This document shows, piece after piece, positions 27,234-36,182 of a stretch of DNA of 64,000 nt. Every line of letters begins with the position of its first letter. Position 1 is the first letter of the stretch. The translations under genes and the position numbers were made by a program. This stretch comes from Clostridia bacterium (lineage in GTDB: Bacteria > Bacillota > Clostridia > Christensenellales > Aristaeellaceae): positions 28,381-92,380 of the forward strand of contig JAFVVG010000047.1 of assembly GCA_017502305.1 (NCBI GenBank), given 5' to 3'. The notes below the pieces were generated by a model, which worked only from the letters and a program-made list of their open reading frames with translations, was not told where the DNA came from and made no database searches.

Positions 27234-28796
27234 TTGCCTACGATCGTATGGATTCTGATCGCTCTGGCGGCTGCCGCCATCGGCTTTGTTGTTGGTGGAG
27301 CATACCGCAAGAACGTCACCGAAAAGAAAATCGGCCGCACGGAAGAATACGCCAAGCATCTCTACGACGACGCCGTCCGCAAGGCGGATGAGTACAAGAA
27401 GGAAAAGGTGCTGGAGGCCAAGGAAGAAATTCTCAAGGCCAAGGCTGAAAGCGACCGCGAAAGGGCCGAGAACGAGCGCGAAATGCGTGAGCGCCGCAAC
27501 GAAGTGCAGCGCAACGAACGCCGCTTGATCCAGCGTGAAGAAACCCTGGACAAGAAGGCCGACAACATGGAAGCCCGCGAGGAAAGCCTCAACAAGAAGC
27601 AGGCCGAGATCCAGAAGATGCAGGAAGAAGCCGAGGCGATGATCGCCAAGCAGACCGCTGAACTGGAACGTATCGCCGCCATGACCCAGGACGAGGCCAA
27701 GCAGGTCATCGTTGAGCGGGTGCAGAAGGACGCCTTCCACGACGCCGCCGCCATGGTCCGCGACATCGAGGCCAAGGCCAAGGAAGAGGGCGAAAAGAAA
27801 GCCCGCAATATCATTGCCCTGGCCATCCAGAAGTGCGCCGCCGACCACGTGGCCGAATCCACCGTATCCGTTATCGCCCTGCCCAATGACGACATGAAGG
27901 GCCGCATTATCGGCCGTGAGGGCCGCAACATCCGCGCCCTGGAGACCGCCACCGGCGTCGACCTCATCATCGACGATACCCCCGAAGCCGTCATCGTGTC
28001 CGCCTTTGACCCCGTCCGCCGTGAGATCGCCCGCATCGCCGTGGAAAAGCTCATCATGGACGGCCGCATCCACCCCGCCCGCATCGAGGAAATGGTGGAG
28101 AAGGCCCGCAAGGAAGTGGACAACCAGATCCGCGAAGCCGGCGACAACGCCGTGTTCGAAACCAATCAGCACGGCATCCACCACGAGCTGGTCAAGCTCC
28201 TGGGCCGCCTGCGCTACCGCACCTCCTATGGTCAGAACGTGCTGAAGCACGCCATTGAGGTCAGCCACCTGGCCGGCCTGATGGCCGCCGAGCTGGGTGC
28301 CGACGTCCAGCTGGCCAAGCGCGCAGGCCTCCTGCACGACATCGGCAAGGCTGTGGACCACGAGGCCGAGGGCACCCACGTGACCCTGGGCGGCGAATTG
28401 GCCCGCAAGTATCACGAGAGCCCCGACGTGATCCACGCCATCCTGGCCCACCACAACGACGTGGAGCCTCAAACCGTGGAAGCCGTGCTGGTGCAGGCTG
28501 CCGACGCTATCTCCGCTGCCCGTCCCGGCGCCCGCCGCGAGAGCCTGGAGAATTACATCAAGCGCCTGGAGAAGCTGGAGGAGATCGCCAACAGCTTCGA
28601 CGGCGTGGAGAAGTGCTTTGCCATCCAGTCCGGCCGCGAGGTTCGCATCATGGTCAAGCCCGACGACGTCACCGACGAGGGCACCAAGATCCTGGCCAAG
28701 GAGATCGCCAAGCGCATCGAAAAGGAAATGGAGTATCCGGGCCAGATCCGCGTGAACGTGATCCGCGAAACCCGTTCCACCGAATACGCCAAGTAA
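27234..28796 (+). CDS. rny: Ribonuclease Y
   Basis: The 520-residue endoribonuclease starts RNA decay at the membrane. It has an N-terminal membrane helix ([22 protein letters not shown]), a long charged coiled coil (about 30-190), a KH domain with [15 protein letters not shown] near 215, and an HD domain with the metal site [10 protein letters not shown] near 365. The length is the family norm when TTG at 27234 is the start; AAGGAGG ends nine bases before it. The frame is open further upstream but without a site, and it would spoil the membrane anchor. It ends at a strong hairpin terminator. Confidence 0.95.
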   Translation: MPTIVWILIALAAAAIGFVVGGAYRKNVTEKKIGRTEEYAKHLYDDAVRKADEYKKEKVLEAKEEILKAKAESDRERAENEREMRERRNEVQRNERRLIQREETLDKKADNMEAREESLNKKQAEIQKMQEEAEAMIAKQTAELERIAAMTQDEAKQVIVERVQKDAFHDAAAMVRDIEAKAKEEGEKKARNIIALAIQKCAADHVAESTVSVIALPNDDMKGRIIGREGRNIRALETATGVDLIIDDTPEAVIVSAFDPVRREIARIAVEKLIMDGRIHPARIEEMVEKARKEVDNQIREAGDNAVFETNQHGIHHELVKLLGRLRYRTSYGQNVLKHAIEVSHLAGLMAAELGADVQLAKRAGLLHDIGKAVDHEAEGTHVTLGGELARKYHESPDVIHAILAHHNDVEPQTVEAVLVQAADAISAARPGARRESLENYIKRLEKLEEIANSFDGVEKCFAIQSGREVRIMVKPDDVTDEGTKILAKEIAKRIEKEMEYPGQIRVNVIRETRSTEYAK

Positions 28797-28805
28797 TGCT
28801 TTCCC

Positions 28806-28838
28806 CATCCCCGCCAACACGGCGGGGATGTTCTTGTT
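28806..28838 (+). terminator. Terminator of rny
   Basis: CATCCCCGCC pairs with GGCGGGGATG over AACAC, followed by TTCTTGTT. Confidence 0.85.
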
Positions 28839-28884
28839 ACAGAGGTTAGTCTTGACTACCTCTCTGGCTATATGATACCATGCG

Positions 28885-29018
28885 CTTTGTAAGGGAGTAG
28901 TCGGCGCCTGCGGGCGGGACGAAGTCAACATTCTGGAATCATGTTCCTGGCTTTGTACATTGCGACGAGACTTATCTGTTTCTTTTTACTGAAGGACGGA
29001 TGAGTCTCGCTTTTTTTC
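28885..29018 (+). promoter_or_regulatory. Mn2+ riboswitch (yybP-ykoY type) with expression-platform terminator
   Basis: The aptamer markers GGGAGTAG (28893-28900), GTCAACA (28924-28930) and CTTTGTACATTGCG (28951-28964) followed by GAGACTTA are those of the yybP-ykoY element. The 3' aptamer strand CGAGACTTATC pairs with GATGAGTCTCG at 29000-29010 to make a terminator followed by a run of T. Mn2+ binding should prevent terminator formation and switch on mntP, as known for this class. A TATGAT element at 28871-28876 is a possible -10. Confidence 0.85.
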
Positions 29019-29051
29019 GGCCTTCATGAGATCAACGAGGAGGTATGACCA

Positions 29052-29615
29052 ATGGGTATCTTTGAGCTTTTCATGATCGCCGTGGGCCTGAGCATGGACG
29101 CCTTCGCGGTGTCGGTGTGCAAGGGCCTTTCTGTGCGCAAGGCAGAGGTAAAGCACTCCCTGTGCGTGGGCCTGTATTTCGGTGGCTTTCAGGCGCTGAT
29201 GCCGCTGATCGGCTACCTGCTGGGCACCCAGTTCGAAAGCTTCATCGTCAGCGTTGACCACTGGATCGCCTTCATCCTGCTGGGGTTCATCGGCGGCAAC
29301 ATGATCCGCGAGGCCCTCGGCAAGGAAGAGGAAGCCCTGGACGATTCCTTCTCCTTCAAAACCATGATTACCCTGGCCATCGCCACCAGCATCGATGCCC
29401 TGGCCATGGGCGTGACCTTCGCCTTCCTGCGGGTGAACATCTTCTGGGCGGTCGCGTTCATCGGCGTGATCACATTCGTGCTCTCCGCCATTGGCTTGAA
29501 GGTGGGCAATGTCTTTGGCGCCCGGTATAAGAGCAAGGCCGAGCTCTTCGGCGGCGTGGTGCTGATCCTCATGGGCACCAAGATCCTGCTGGAGCACCTG
29601 GGCATCCTGGGTTAA
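29052..29615 (+). CDS. mntP: Manganese efflux pump MntP
   Basis: The 187-residue membrane protein has the MntP layout of six membrane segments with two related halves, each with acidic residues in a helix: [15 protein letters not shown] near residue 12 and [15 protein letters not shown] near 112. It exports Mn2+ when the metal is in excess. The gene lies immediately behind the yybP-ykoY riboswitch, the usual control of mntP. An AGGAGG site precedes the ATG. The next gene follows after 36 bases and is probably co-transcribed. Confidence 0.95.
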   Translation: MGIFELFMIAVGLSMDAFAVSVCKGLSVRKAEVKHSLCVGLYFGGFQALMPLIGYLLGTQFESFIVSVDHWIAFILLGFIGGNMIREALGKEEEALDDSFSFKTMITLAIATSIDALAMGVTFAFLRVNIFWAVAFIGVITFVLSAIGLKVGNVFGARYKSKAELFGGVVLILMGTKILLEHLGILG

Positions 29616-29651
29616 ACATCCTTCTACCACCAACGAAAGGAAGATACCGCC

Positions 29652-30923
29652 ATGATTCCCGCTCTGATTCTCTTTGCCGTGACCTACGTGCTGATGCTCA
29701 CCTTCAGCAAGTACCGTCCCTACATCGCCCTGGGCTCCGCACTGATCTTCATTCTCACCGGCATGCTGCCCCTGGGCGAGATTTTCCCTTCCATTGACCT
29801 GAACGTGATCCTGATGATCGCCGGCACCATGGGCTTGGTGGCGCTTTTCATTGAAAGCAAGATGCCCGCCCTCCTGGCCGACCTGGTGATGGAGAAGGTA
29901 CCCAATGTGCAGTGGGCCGCCGTGGCCCTGGCCATTTTCGCCGGCGTGATCTCCGCCTTTGTGGACAATGTGGCCACTGTGCTGATGATCGCCCCCGTGG
30001 CCATGGAAATCTGCAAGAAGCTGAAGGTGAACCCCGTGCCCTTCATCATCGGCATTGCGGTTTCTTCCAATCTGCAGGGCGCCGCCACCCTGGTGGGCGA
30101 TACCACGGCCATCATGCTGGGCTCCGCCCTGGACATGAGCTTCATGGATTTCTTCTGGTACAAGGGCAAGCCCAGTATCTTCTTCGCGGTGGAGCTGGGC
30201 GCGGCACTTTCCGCCCTGATCCTGTATTTCATCTTCCGCAAGGAGAAGAACCCCATCCCCAAGGCCACGGAGCGCACCCAGGTCACCAACATGGTTCCCA
30301 CCTGGCTGCTGGGCGGCGCCATTGTGCTGCTGATCTGCGCTTCCTTTATTCCCAATAAGCCCAGCACCACCAACGGCCTGATCTGCTGCGTGCTGTTCCT
30401 GATCGGCCTTATGTACAACTTCATGCAGAAGAAGAGCATGGAGGCTATCACCGAGCCCCTGAAGGGCATTGACTTCGAGACCATCGGCCTGCTGCTGGGC
30501 CTGTTCCTGATGATCGGCGGCATTTCTGCCCAGGGCGTCATTGACGCGGCGGCGGGCCTGCTGGCCAAGGCCGGCGGCGGCAATGTGTTTGTGCTCTACA
30601 CGGTGATCGTGTGGGCGTCTGTGCTGATCTCCGCCTTCATCGACAACATCCCCTATGTGGCTACGATGATTCCTGTGATCGCCTCCCTGGCTGCCACCCT
30701 GGGCGTAGACCCCACGCCCCTGTATTTCGGCCTGCTTTCCGGCGCCACCCTGGGCGGCAACTGCACGCCTATCGGCGCTTCGGCCAACATTACGGGCATT
30801 GGTATCCTGCGCAAGGCCGGGCATGAGGTCAGCAATGGCGATTTCTTCAAGATCGGCATCCCCTTCACCCTGGCGGCTATTATTCCCGCATATATCTACA
30901 TCTGGCTGCTGTACGGTGTGTAA
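29652..30923 (+). CDS. SLC13/ArsB-type ion permease (IT superfamily), co-transcribed with mntP
   Basis: The 423-residue protein has about eleven membrane segments and the CitM/ArsB pattern: DNVATVLMIAPVAMEI near residue 103, VSSNLQGAATLVGDTTAIMLG near 143, and SAFIDNIPYVATMIPV with GGNCTPIGASANITG in the C-terminal half. The two N-terminal and C-terminal helical repeats with G-N/D loops are typical of the ion transporter superfamily, including NhaD, ArsB and SLC13 carriers. The ion is not fixed by sequence. Position behind the Mn2+ riboswitch and mntP suggests a role tied to manganese or pH balance. A terminator follows at 30937-30962. Confidence 0.85.
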   Translation: MIPALILFAVTYVLMLTFSKYRPYIALGSALIFILTGMLPLGEIFPSIDLNVILMIAGTMGLVALFIESKMPALLADLVMEKVPNVQWAAVALAIFAGVISAFVDNVATVLMIAPVAMEICKKLKVNPVPFIIGIAVSSNLQGAATLVGDTTAIMLGSALDMSFMDFFWYKGKPSIFFAVELGAALSALILYFIFRKEKNPIPKATERTQVTNMVPTWLLGGAIVLLICASFIPNKPSTTNGLICCVLFLIGLMYNFMQKKSMEAITEPLKGIDFETIGLLLGLFLMIGGISAQGVIDAAAGLLAKAGGGNVFVLYTVIVWASVLISAFIDNIPYVATMIPVIASLAATLGVDPTPLYFGLLSGATLGGNCTPIGASANITGIGILRKAGHEVSNGDFFKIGIPFTLAAIIPAYIYIWLLYGV

Positions 30924-30936
30924 AGCAAATCAACGA

Positions 30937-30962
30937 AGCGTCTGCGGTGCAGGCGCTTTTTT
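30937..30962 (+). terminator. Terminator of the mntP-permease unit
   Basis: AGCGTCTGC pairs with GCAGGCGCT over a three-base loop, followed by TTTTTT. Confidence 0.8.
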
Positions 30963-30984
30963 GCACACGTGTAGGGTGGACTTT

Positions 30985-31116
30985 ATTCACCCACCCCTGC
31001 TGATATGACATGCGCCGGGCTGTCCCGAATGGGATTCTTAAGGGGTGAAGCCCCTTAAGCGGAGTCCAGAGGCAGAGCCTCTGGCGGGGTTTCCAAAGGG
31101 GTGAAGCCCCTTTGGT
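30985..31116. repeat. Dispersed hairpin repeat region R2
   Basis: Units similar to R1 and R3 are present: AAGGGG-TGAA-GCCCCTT, GGAGTCCAGAGGC...GCCTCTGG and CCAAAGGGG-TGAA-GCCCCTTTGG. The left part ends in CACCCCTGCTGATATGACATG, resembling the R1 left part. Confidence 0.75.
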
Positions 31117-31133
31117 TTTTCTGTGTACTTTTG

Positions 31134-31162
31134 TTGACGGCGGACGATTGTTTTCCTATAAT
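31134..31162 (+). promoter_or_regulatory. Promoter of the 2-oxoacid oxidoreductase operon
   Basis: TTGACG and TATAAT are 17 bases apart, and AAGGAGG follows before the ATG at 31196. Confidence 0.8.
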
Positions 31163-31195
31163 AGAACAATACCGATTCAGGAAGGAGGCGGCACC

Positions 31196-31399
31196 ATGGC
31201 CAAGTTGACCATTGCTGCAGAGACCTGCAAAGGCTGCGGCCTGTGCGCGGATGTTTGCCCCAAGAAGCTCTTGGAGCTGAGCCACGATATCAACAGCAAG
31301 GGCTATCACCCCATTGCTATTACCGATCAGGAGAAGTGCATCGGCTGCGCGTTCTGCGCCCGGATGTGTCCTGACGCTGTTATTAAGGTAGAAAAGTAA
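31196..31399 (+). CDS. 2-oxoacid:ferredoxin oxidoreductase, delta (4Fe-4S ferredoxin) subunit
   Basis: The 67-residue protein has two CxxCxxCxxxCP clusters (CKGCGLCADVCP and CIGCAFCARMCP), the layout of a bacterial 2[4Fe-4S] ferredoxin subunit. It passes electrons from the alpha/beta active site to free ferredoxin. As the first gene of a delta-alpha-beta-gamma set it matches the order of ketoisovalerate- or 2-ketoglutarate-type (Vor/Kor) enzymes. An AAGGAGG site precedes the ATG at 31196; a longer upstream frame begins in the repeat region and is rejected. Confidence 0.9.
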   Translation: MAKLTIAAETCKGCGLCADVCPKKLLELSHDINSKGYHPIAITDQEKCIGCAFCARMCPDAVIKVEK

Positions 31400-31412
31400 G
31401 GAGGTTATCTCC

Positions 31413-32486
31413 ATGGGTCAGAAGATGCTCATGAAGGGCAATGAGGCCATTGCCGAGGCCGCCATCCAGGCCGGATGCCGGTTCTTCTTCGGCTACCCCA
31501 TCACGCCCCAGAACCAGATTCCCGAGTATATGTCCAAGCGTATGCCCAAGGTGGAGGGCGGCTGCTTCCTGCAGGCTGAAAGCGAAGTTGCCGCCATCAA
31601 CATGGTCTACGGCGCCGCCGGCGCCGGTGCCCGTGTGATGACCTCCTCCTCCAGCCCCGGAATTTCCCTGAAGCAGGAAGGCATCAGCTACATCGTTGGC
31701 GCCGAACTGCCCTGCGTGATTGTGAACATGGTCCGCGGCGGCCCTGGCCTGGGTTCCATCCAGCCTGCCCAGAGCGACTATTATCAGTCCACCCGCGGCG
31801 GCGGTCATGGTGACTACCGCATGCTGGTGCTGGCGCCCTCCTCTGTGCAGGAAGCCGTCGAATTGACCCAGCAGGCCTTCGACCTGGCCGACAAGTACCG
31901 CAACCCTGTGCTGGTCATGGGCGATGGCCTCATCGGCCAGATGATGGAGCCCGTGGAAATGCCCGAGTACGTCAAGCCTGAGCTGCCCGAGAAAACCTGG
32001 GCTGCCACCGGCTGGAAGCCCGGCTGCGGCCGCGAGCGCGCTGTGATCAACAGCCTGTACATCGACCCCAGCGTCCTGGAGCAGCACAACCGCAAGCTCT
32101 TCGCCAAGTACGCGGTGATGGAGCGGGAGGAGTGCCGCTGGCAGGAAGAAATGACCGACGATGCTGATTTCGTCATCGTGGCCTACGGCACCACTGCCCG
32201 TATCGCCCGCAGCGCTATGCGCAAGCTGCGCGACAAGGGCATCAAGGCCGGCCTGATCCGCCCCATCACCCTGTGGCCCTTCCCCAACGCGCCCATCCAG
32301 AAGGCCGCCGAGCACGCCAAGGCGTTCCTGACGGTGGAAATGTCCATGGGCCAGATGGTGGACGACGTGCGCCTGGCCGTGAACGGCAAGAAGCCCGTGG
32401 AATTCTACGGCCGTACCGGCGGCATTGTGCCCACGGTGCGCGAGATCGTAGAGCAGATCGAGAACATGGCAAAGGAGGCGAAGTAA
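31413..32486 (+). CDS. 2-oxoacid:ferredoxin oxidoreductase, alpha subunit (Vor/Kor type)
   Basis: The 357-residue protein is the alpha subunit carrying the pyrimidine-binding and substrate regions ([25 protein letters not shown] at the start, the family marker; [15 protein letters not shown] later). The set delta-alpha-beta-gamma oxidises branched-chain or other 2-oxoacids to acyl-CoA with reduction of ferredoxin, which fits an anaerobe. Branched-chain keto acid specificity (Vor) would match the livHMGF importer in this window but is not proved by sequence. AAGGAGG precedes the ATG. Confidence 0.9.
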   Translation: MGQKMLMKGNEAIAEAAIQAGCRFFFGYPITPQNQIPEYMSKRMPKVEGGCFLQAESEVAAINMVYGAAGAGARVMTSSSSPGISLKQEGISYIVGAELPCVIVNMVRGGPGLGSIQPAQSDYYQSTRGGGHGDYRMLVLAPSSVQEAVELTQQAFDLADKYRNPVLVMGDGLIGQMMEPVEMPEYVKPELPEKTWAATGWKPGCGRERAVINSLYIDPSVLEQHNRKLFAKYAVMEREECRWQEEMTDDADFVIVAYGTTARIARSAMRKLRDKGIKAGLIRPITLWPFPNAPIQKAAEHAKAFLTVEMSMGQMVDDVRLAVNGKKPVEFYGRTGGIVPTVREIVEQIENMAKEAK

Positions 32487-32487
32487 G

Positions 32488-33231
32488 ATGGCAGTCGTTT
32501 ATGAAAAGACCAAGCTCCTTACCGATAAGCCCCTGCACTATTGCCCCGGCTGCACCCACGGCATCATCCACCGCCTGGTAGCCGAAGCCCTCGACGAGCT
32601 GGGCGTGCAGGACAAGACCATCGGCGTCGCGCCTGTTGGCTGCGCTGTGTTCGCCTATGATTACTTCAACTGCGATATGATGGAAGCCGCTCATGGCCGT
32701 GCACCCGCTGTGGCCACCGGCTGCAAGCGCGTGAACCCGAACAACGTGGTGTTCACCTATCAGGGCGACGGCGACCTGGCCTCCATCGGCGCGGCGGAGA
32801 TCACCCACGCTGCTACCCGCGGCGAGAACATCACCGTGATTTTCGTTAACAACGCTATTTACGGCATGACCGGCGGCCAGATGGCTCCCACCACGCTGCC
32901 CGGCCAGGTGACCACCACCAGCCCCTATGGCCGTGATACCAACCACTGCGGCTATCCCATCCGCGTCAGCGAAATGCTGGCTACCCTGGATGGCCCCGCC
33001 TACATTGCCCGCGTTTCCGTCCACGATGTGAAGCACATCATGGAAGCTAAGAAGGCCATCAAGAAGGCCTTCCAGCTGCAGATCGAGGGCAAGGGCTTTA
33101 CCATGGTGGAAGTGCTGTCTTCCTGCCCCACCAACTGGGGCATGACGCCCCAGGAGGCTCTCAAATGGCTGCAGGAGAATATGATTCCCCAGTATCCCCT
33201 GGGCGTGAAGAAAGAAAAGGAGGCGGAGTGA
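32488..33231 (+). CDS. 2-oxoacid:ferredoxin oxidoreductase, beta (TPP) subunit
   Basis: The 247-residue subunit binds thiamine diphosphate. Key segments are [12 protein letters not shown] at the start, GDGDLASIG for the metal-diphosphate site near residue 92, and [14 protein letters not shown] near 115. It is only one base from the alpha gene. Reaction: decarboxylation of the 2-oxoacid and electron transfer to the iron-sulfur subunit. Confidence 0.9.
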   Translation: MAVVYEKTKLLTDKPLHYCPGCTHGIIHRLVAEALDELGVQDKTIGVAPVGCAVFAYDYFNCDMMEAAHGRAPAVATGCKRVNPNNVVFTYQGDGDLASIGAAEITHAATRGENITVIFVNNAIYGMTGGQMAPTTLPGQVTTTSPYGRDTNHCGYPIRVSEMLATLDGPAYIARVSVHDVKHIMEAKKAIKKAFQLQIEGKGFTMVEVLSSCPTNWGMTPQEALKWLQENMIPQYPLGVKKEKEAE

Positions 33232-33232
33232 G

Positions 33233-33769
33233 ATGGAAGCTCAATTCCTGATTGCCGGTTTCGGCGGCCAGGGCGTGCTGCTCATCGGCCAGCTGCTGGC
33301 CAAGGCCGCCATGCATGATGGCATGAACGTCTCCTGGATGCCCTCCTACGGCCCCGAAATGCGCGGTGGCGAGGCCAACTGCGCTGTGGTGATCTCAGAT
33401 GAACCCATCGGCAGCCCCCTGGTTACCGAACCCCCCATCGCCGTGATCATGAACAAGCCCTCCATGCTGAAGTTCGCTCCCACCATGGAGCAGGGCGGCC
33501 TGATGCTGTACAATTCCTCGCTGATCGACATCGAACCCGATCGCAAGGACATCACCGCCGTGGCCATCGACTGCAACGGCATCGCCGAAAAGCTGGGCAA
33601 TGCCCGCACCGCCAACATGGTGATGCTGGGCGCCATCATCCAGCGCACGGGCGTCATTTCCATCGACAGCGCCATGGAGGCCCTCAAGGCCACCTTCGGC
33701 CCCAAGAAGGAGCACCTGCTGCCCATCAACCGCGCGGCTATGGAGGCCGGCGCGGAGGCGGCGAAGTAA
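33233..33769 (+). CDS. 2-oxoacid:ferredoxin oxidoreductase, gamma subunit
   Basis: The 178-residue subunit begins with FLIAGFGGQGVLLIGQLLAKAA, the family hallmark, and contains the MRGGEANCAVVIS block of gamma subunits of Por/Kor/Vor enzymes. It binds the CoA side of the complex. It is one base from the beta gene and ends the four-gene operon before a strong terminator. Confidence 0.9.
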   Translation: MEAQFLIAGFGGQGVLLIGQLLAKAAMHDGMNVSWMPSYGPEMRGGEANCAVVISDEPIGSPLVTEPPIAVIMNKPSMLKFAPTMEQGGLMLYNSSLIDIEPDRKDITAVAIDCNGIAEKLGNARTANMVMLGAIIQRTGVISIDSAMEALKATFGPKKEHLLPINRAAMEAGAEAAK

Positions 33770-33779
33770 ACAGCCATCA

Positions 33780-33813
33780 AGCGACCATGACAAGCGTCAT
33801 GGCCGCTTTTTTT
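33780..33813 (+). terminator. Terminator of the oxidoreductase operon
   Basis: AGCGACCATGAC pairs with GTCATGGCCGCT across AAGC, followed by a run of seven T. Confidence 0.85.
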
Positions 33814-33838
33814 GTTTGATTTGCTGCGCGATTTCCTG

Positions 33839-33867
33839 TTGTAAGCGAGGATGATTTATGGTATGAT
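33839..33867 (+). promoter_or_regulatory. Promoter of the xyloglucan-type glycosidase operon
   Basis: TTGTAA and TATGAT are 17 bases apart. GGGGAGG precedes the GTG start at 33900. Confidence 0.6.
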
Positions 33868-33899
33868 AGGCGAAACCTGATGCAGGGGAGGTATTCTCC

Positions 33900-36182
33900 G
33901 TGAGGACAATCGCATATGAATACAGGAATTGTCCCATCCCAGGCGGCGGATACGCTACCGGCTTCCTTTTTCATCCGCGCAGGAAAGGGCTGCTCTATCT
34001 GCGCACGGATATCGGCGGCACATATCGCTTTGATTACGAAGCGCAGAAGTGGATCTTCCTGTGCCCCCATGTGAATCCCCTGAACCAGAACCAGGCCTAC
34101 CCCATCTCCATGGCTTTGGATCAGAACAGTCCGGAGAAATTGTACATCATCTGCGGAACATATCATCAGCCAGGCGGCGAGCTGGCGATTTCCGGTGATT
34201 ACGGTCAAAGCTTCACCTGCAAGCCCACGCCCTTTTTCGCCCATGGCAACCTGAGCGGCAGGGGTACGGGGGAGCGGCTTATCCTGGATGAAAAGGATCC
34301 GAGCACCCTATGGTACGCCAGCCAGCGGGACGGCCTGTGGGTCACCCGTGACCTGGGCGACAGCTGGCAGCGGGTGGAGGGCATGCCGGAAACGCACCTG
34401 ACCTTTATTGCCCAGGTGCAGGGAAAGCTTGTGGTGGGCGCCGCGGGTGTGGCCCTGAAGAAAAACGACATGCGCGGCCCGGCGCTCTACACCGGCGACG
34501 GTGAAACCTTCCGCCCCATGGAGCAGCCGGCGGGCAGGGAGCTGCCCGGCTGCAGGCTGCATGGCCTGGCGGCCCAGCGCTGGAGCGCGAACGAGAAGTA
34601 TCTGTATGTGACCTTTGGCGGCAACGGCCCGCGCTCTTTTACGGATGACCTTGGTTACAGCTGCGATTCCGGCGACAGCATGGACGGGCATATTGTGCGC
34701 TATCCGCTGGTGCCGGGCGGCTTCGGGCCCATGGAGGATATTACCCCCGCTGGCGGCGAGCCCCTGGCCTGGGGATATTCCGGCGTCAGCGCCAGTTTGC
34801 GCACCCCGGGGCTGGTGATTGCCTCCACCATCTGCAAGGCCTCCGGTGACAGCGTTTTTCTTTCACGGGACGACGGTGCTACCTGGCAGGAGATCCTTTG
34901 CGATCTGCGTGTGGGAGACATCCGCTTCCGCACCAGCTATATGCAGCCCGGGTTCAATGGCGGCCACTCGCCGGTGCATTGGGTTAGCGATATCAAGCTG
35001 AATCCCTTCGATGACGATGAAAGCTGGTTCAACACCGGCACCGGCGTGTTTCGTTCCTTTGACCTGACGAAACAGACCCGCTATTATACCGACTGGTCCG
35101 ACGGCGTGGAGGAGACGGTGCACCTGAACGTGTACGCCATGCCCAGCGGCGATGTGAAGGTCATCGATATCGTCGGCGATCTGGGCGGCTTTGCCTTTAA
35201 CGACCTGGACAAGCCCTGCACAAACTCCTTTGATGATGAAAACGGCAATCGCTACATCACCTGCATCAATGCCGATTTTGCCGATCACAACTCTGATCGG
35301 ATTGTGGTATCCGCCCGGGGCAACTGGACGGGAAAGACCAGGGGAGGTCTGATCCTCACGGAGGACAACGCAAGAACCTGGCGCCGCCTGCCCATGCCAT
35401 GGGGCCTGACGGAGGAGATCGACGAGGCGTCCCGCAAGATCGAAGAGCCTAACACCAACCCCGGCTGGGTAGCCATGTCCCCCGATGGCAAGACCATTGC
35501 CTGGACGCTGGCTTCCAAGATCGACCTGCCCGTTACCTGGGCGGTGCAGAGCCAGGATGGTGGAGAAACCTGGCATCGCGTTCTGGTCTATGATCGTGAA
35601 GGCAACGAGATCGCCTCCGGCGGCTTCAAGATGTTTGCCGACCGCCTGCGCAACGACCTGTTCTATGGCTTTGGCGACAAGGGTGAGCTGTATGTTTCCA
35701 CCGACAGGGCCTGTACCTTCCGCCAGCTGCCCCATCCCGAGGGCCTGCCTGAGGGTATCCACTCCGCCCTCATCGACGTGGCCAGCCGCACGGAGATCCG
35801 CGGCGAAGCCGGACATACCGGCCACTTCCTGTTCGCCACCGGCGCGCACGGCCTGTGGACACTGGACTTCACCCCTGAAAAGTGCGTTGCCACCAAGCTT
35901 ACTGGCGAAAAGGACATGGTTTTCCGCGCAGGCTACGGCCTGGGCGAACCCGGCGGGGATTACATCACCGGGCACAAGGCCATTTACCTCAGCGGCGTCA
36001 TCGACGGTGAGTACGGCTTCTACCGCACCCTGGACGATTGCAAAACCTACGCCCGTCTGAATACGGACAGACAAATGTTCGGCGGCATCAGCTCCCTGGA
36101 TGGCGACTGCCGCGTCTTTGGTCAATTCTATCTGGCAACAGGTACTTATGGTCTGCTTTACGGAAAGGAGAAGGAAGTATGA
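33900..36182 (+). CDS. GH74-like beta-propeller glycoside hydrolase, cytoplasmic
   Basis: The 760-residue protein opens with GGGYATGFLFHPRRKGLLYLRTDIGGTYR, the GH74 xyloglucanase start, and has repeated BNR/sialidase-type blocks (DLGDSWQRV, DDGATWQEI, DNARTWRRL, DGGETWHRV). Likely catalytic aspartates are D37 in RTDIGG and D427 in VGDLGGF. GH74 enzymes cut the beta-glucan backbone of xyloglucan. There is no signal peptide, unlike most GH74 proteins, so it probably acts on imported oligosaccharides. The GTG start follows GGGGAGG. The end overlaps the GH31 gene by four bases. Confidence 0.8.
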   Translation: MRTIAYEYRNCPIPGGGYATGFLFHPRRKGLLYLRTDIGGTYRFDYEAQKWIFLCPHVNPLNQNQAYPISMALDQNSPEKLYIICGTYHQPGGELAISGDYGQSFTCKPTPFFAHGNLSGRGTGERLILDEKDPSTLWYASQRDGLWVTRDLGDSWQRVEGMPETHLTFIAQVQGKLVVGAAGVALKKNDMRGPALYTGDGETFRPMEQPAGRELPGCRLHGLAAQRWSANEKYLYVTFGGNGPRSFTDDLGYSCDSGDSMDGHIVRYPLVPGGFGPMEDITPAGGEPLAWGYSGVSASLRTPGLVIASTICKASGDSVFLSRDDGATWQEILCDLRVGDIRFRTSYMQPGFNGGHSPVHWVSDIKLNPFDDDESWFNTGTGVFRSFDLTKQTRYYTDWSDGVEETVHLNVYAMPSGDVKVIDIVGDLGGFAFNDLDKPCTNSFDDENGNRYITCINADFADHNSDRIVVSARGNWTGKTRGGLILTEDNARTWRRLPMPWGLTEEIDEASRKIEEPNTNPGWVAMSPDGKTIAWTLASKIDLPVTWAVQSQDGGETWHRVLVYDREGNEIASGGFKMFADRLRNDLFYGFGDKGELYVSTDRACTFRQLPHPEGLPEGIHSALIDVASRTEIRGEAGHTGHFLFATGAHGLWTLDFTPEKCVATKLTGEKDMVFRAGYGLGEPGGDYITGHKAIYLSGVIDGEYGFYRTLDDCKTYARLNTDRQMFGGISSLDGDCRVFGQFYLATGTYGLLYGKEKEV

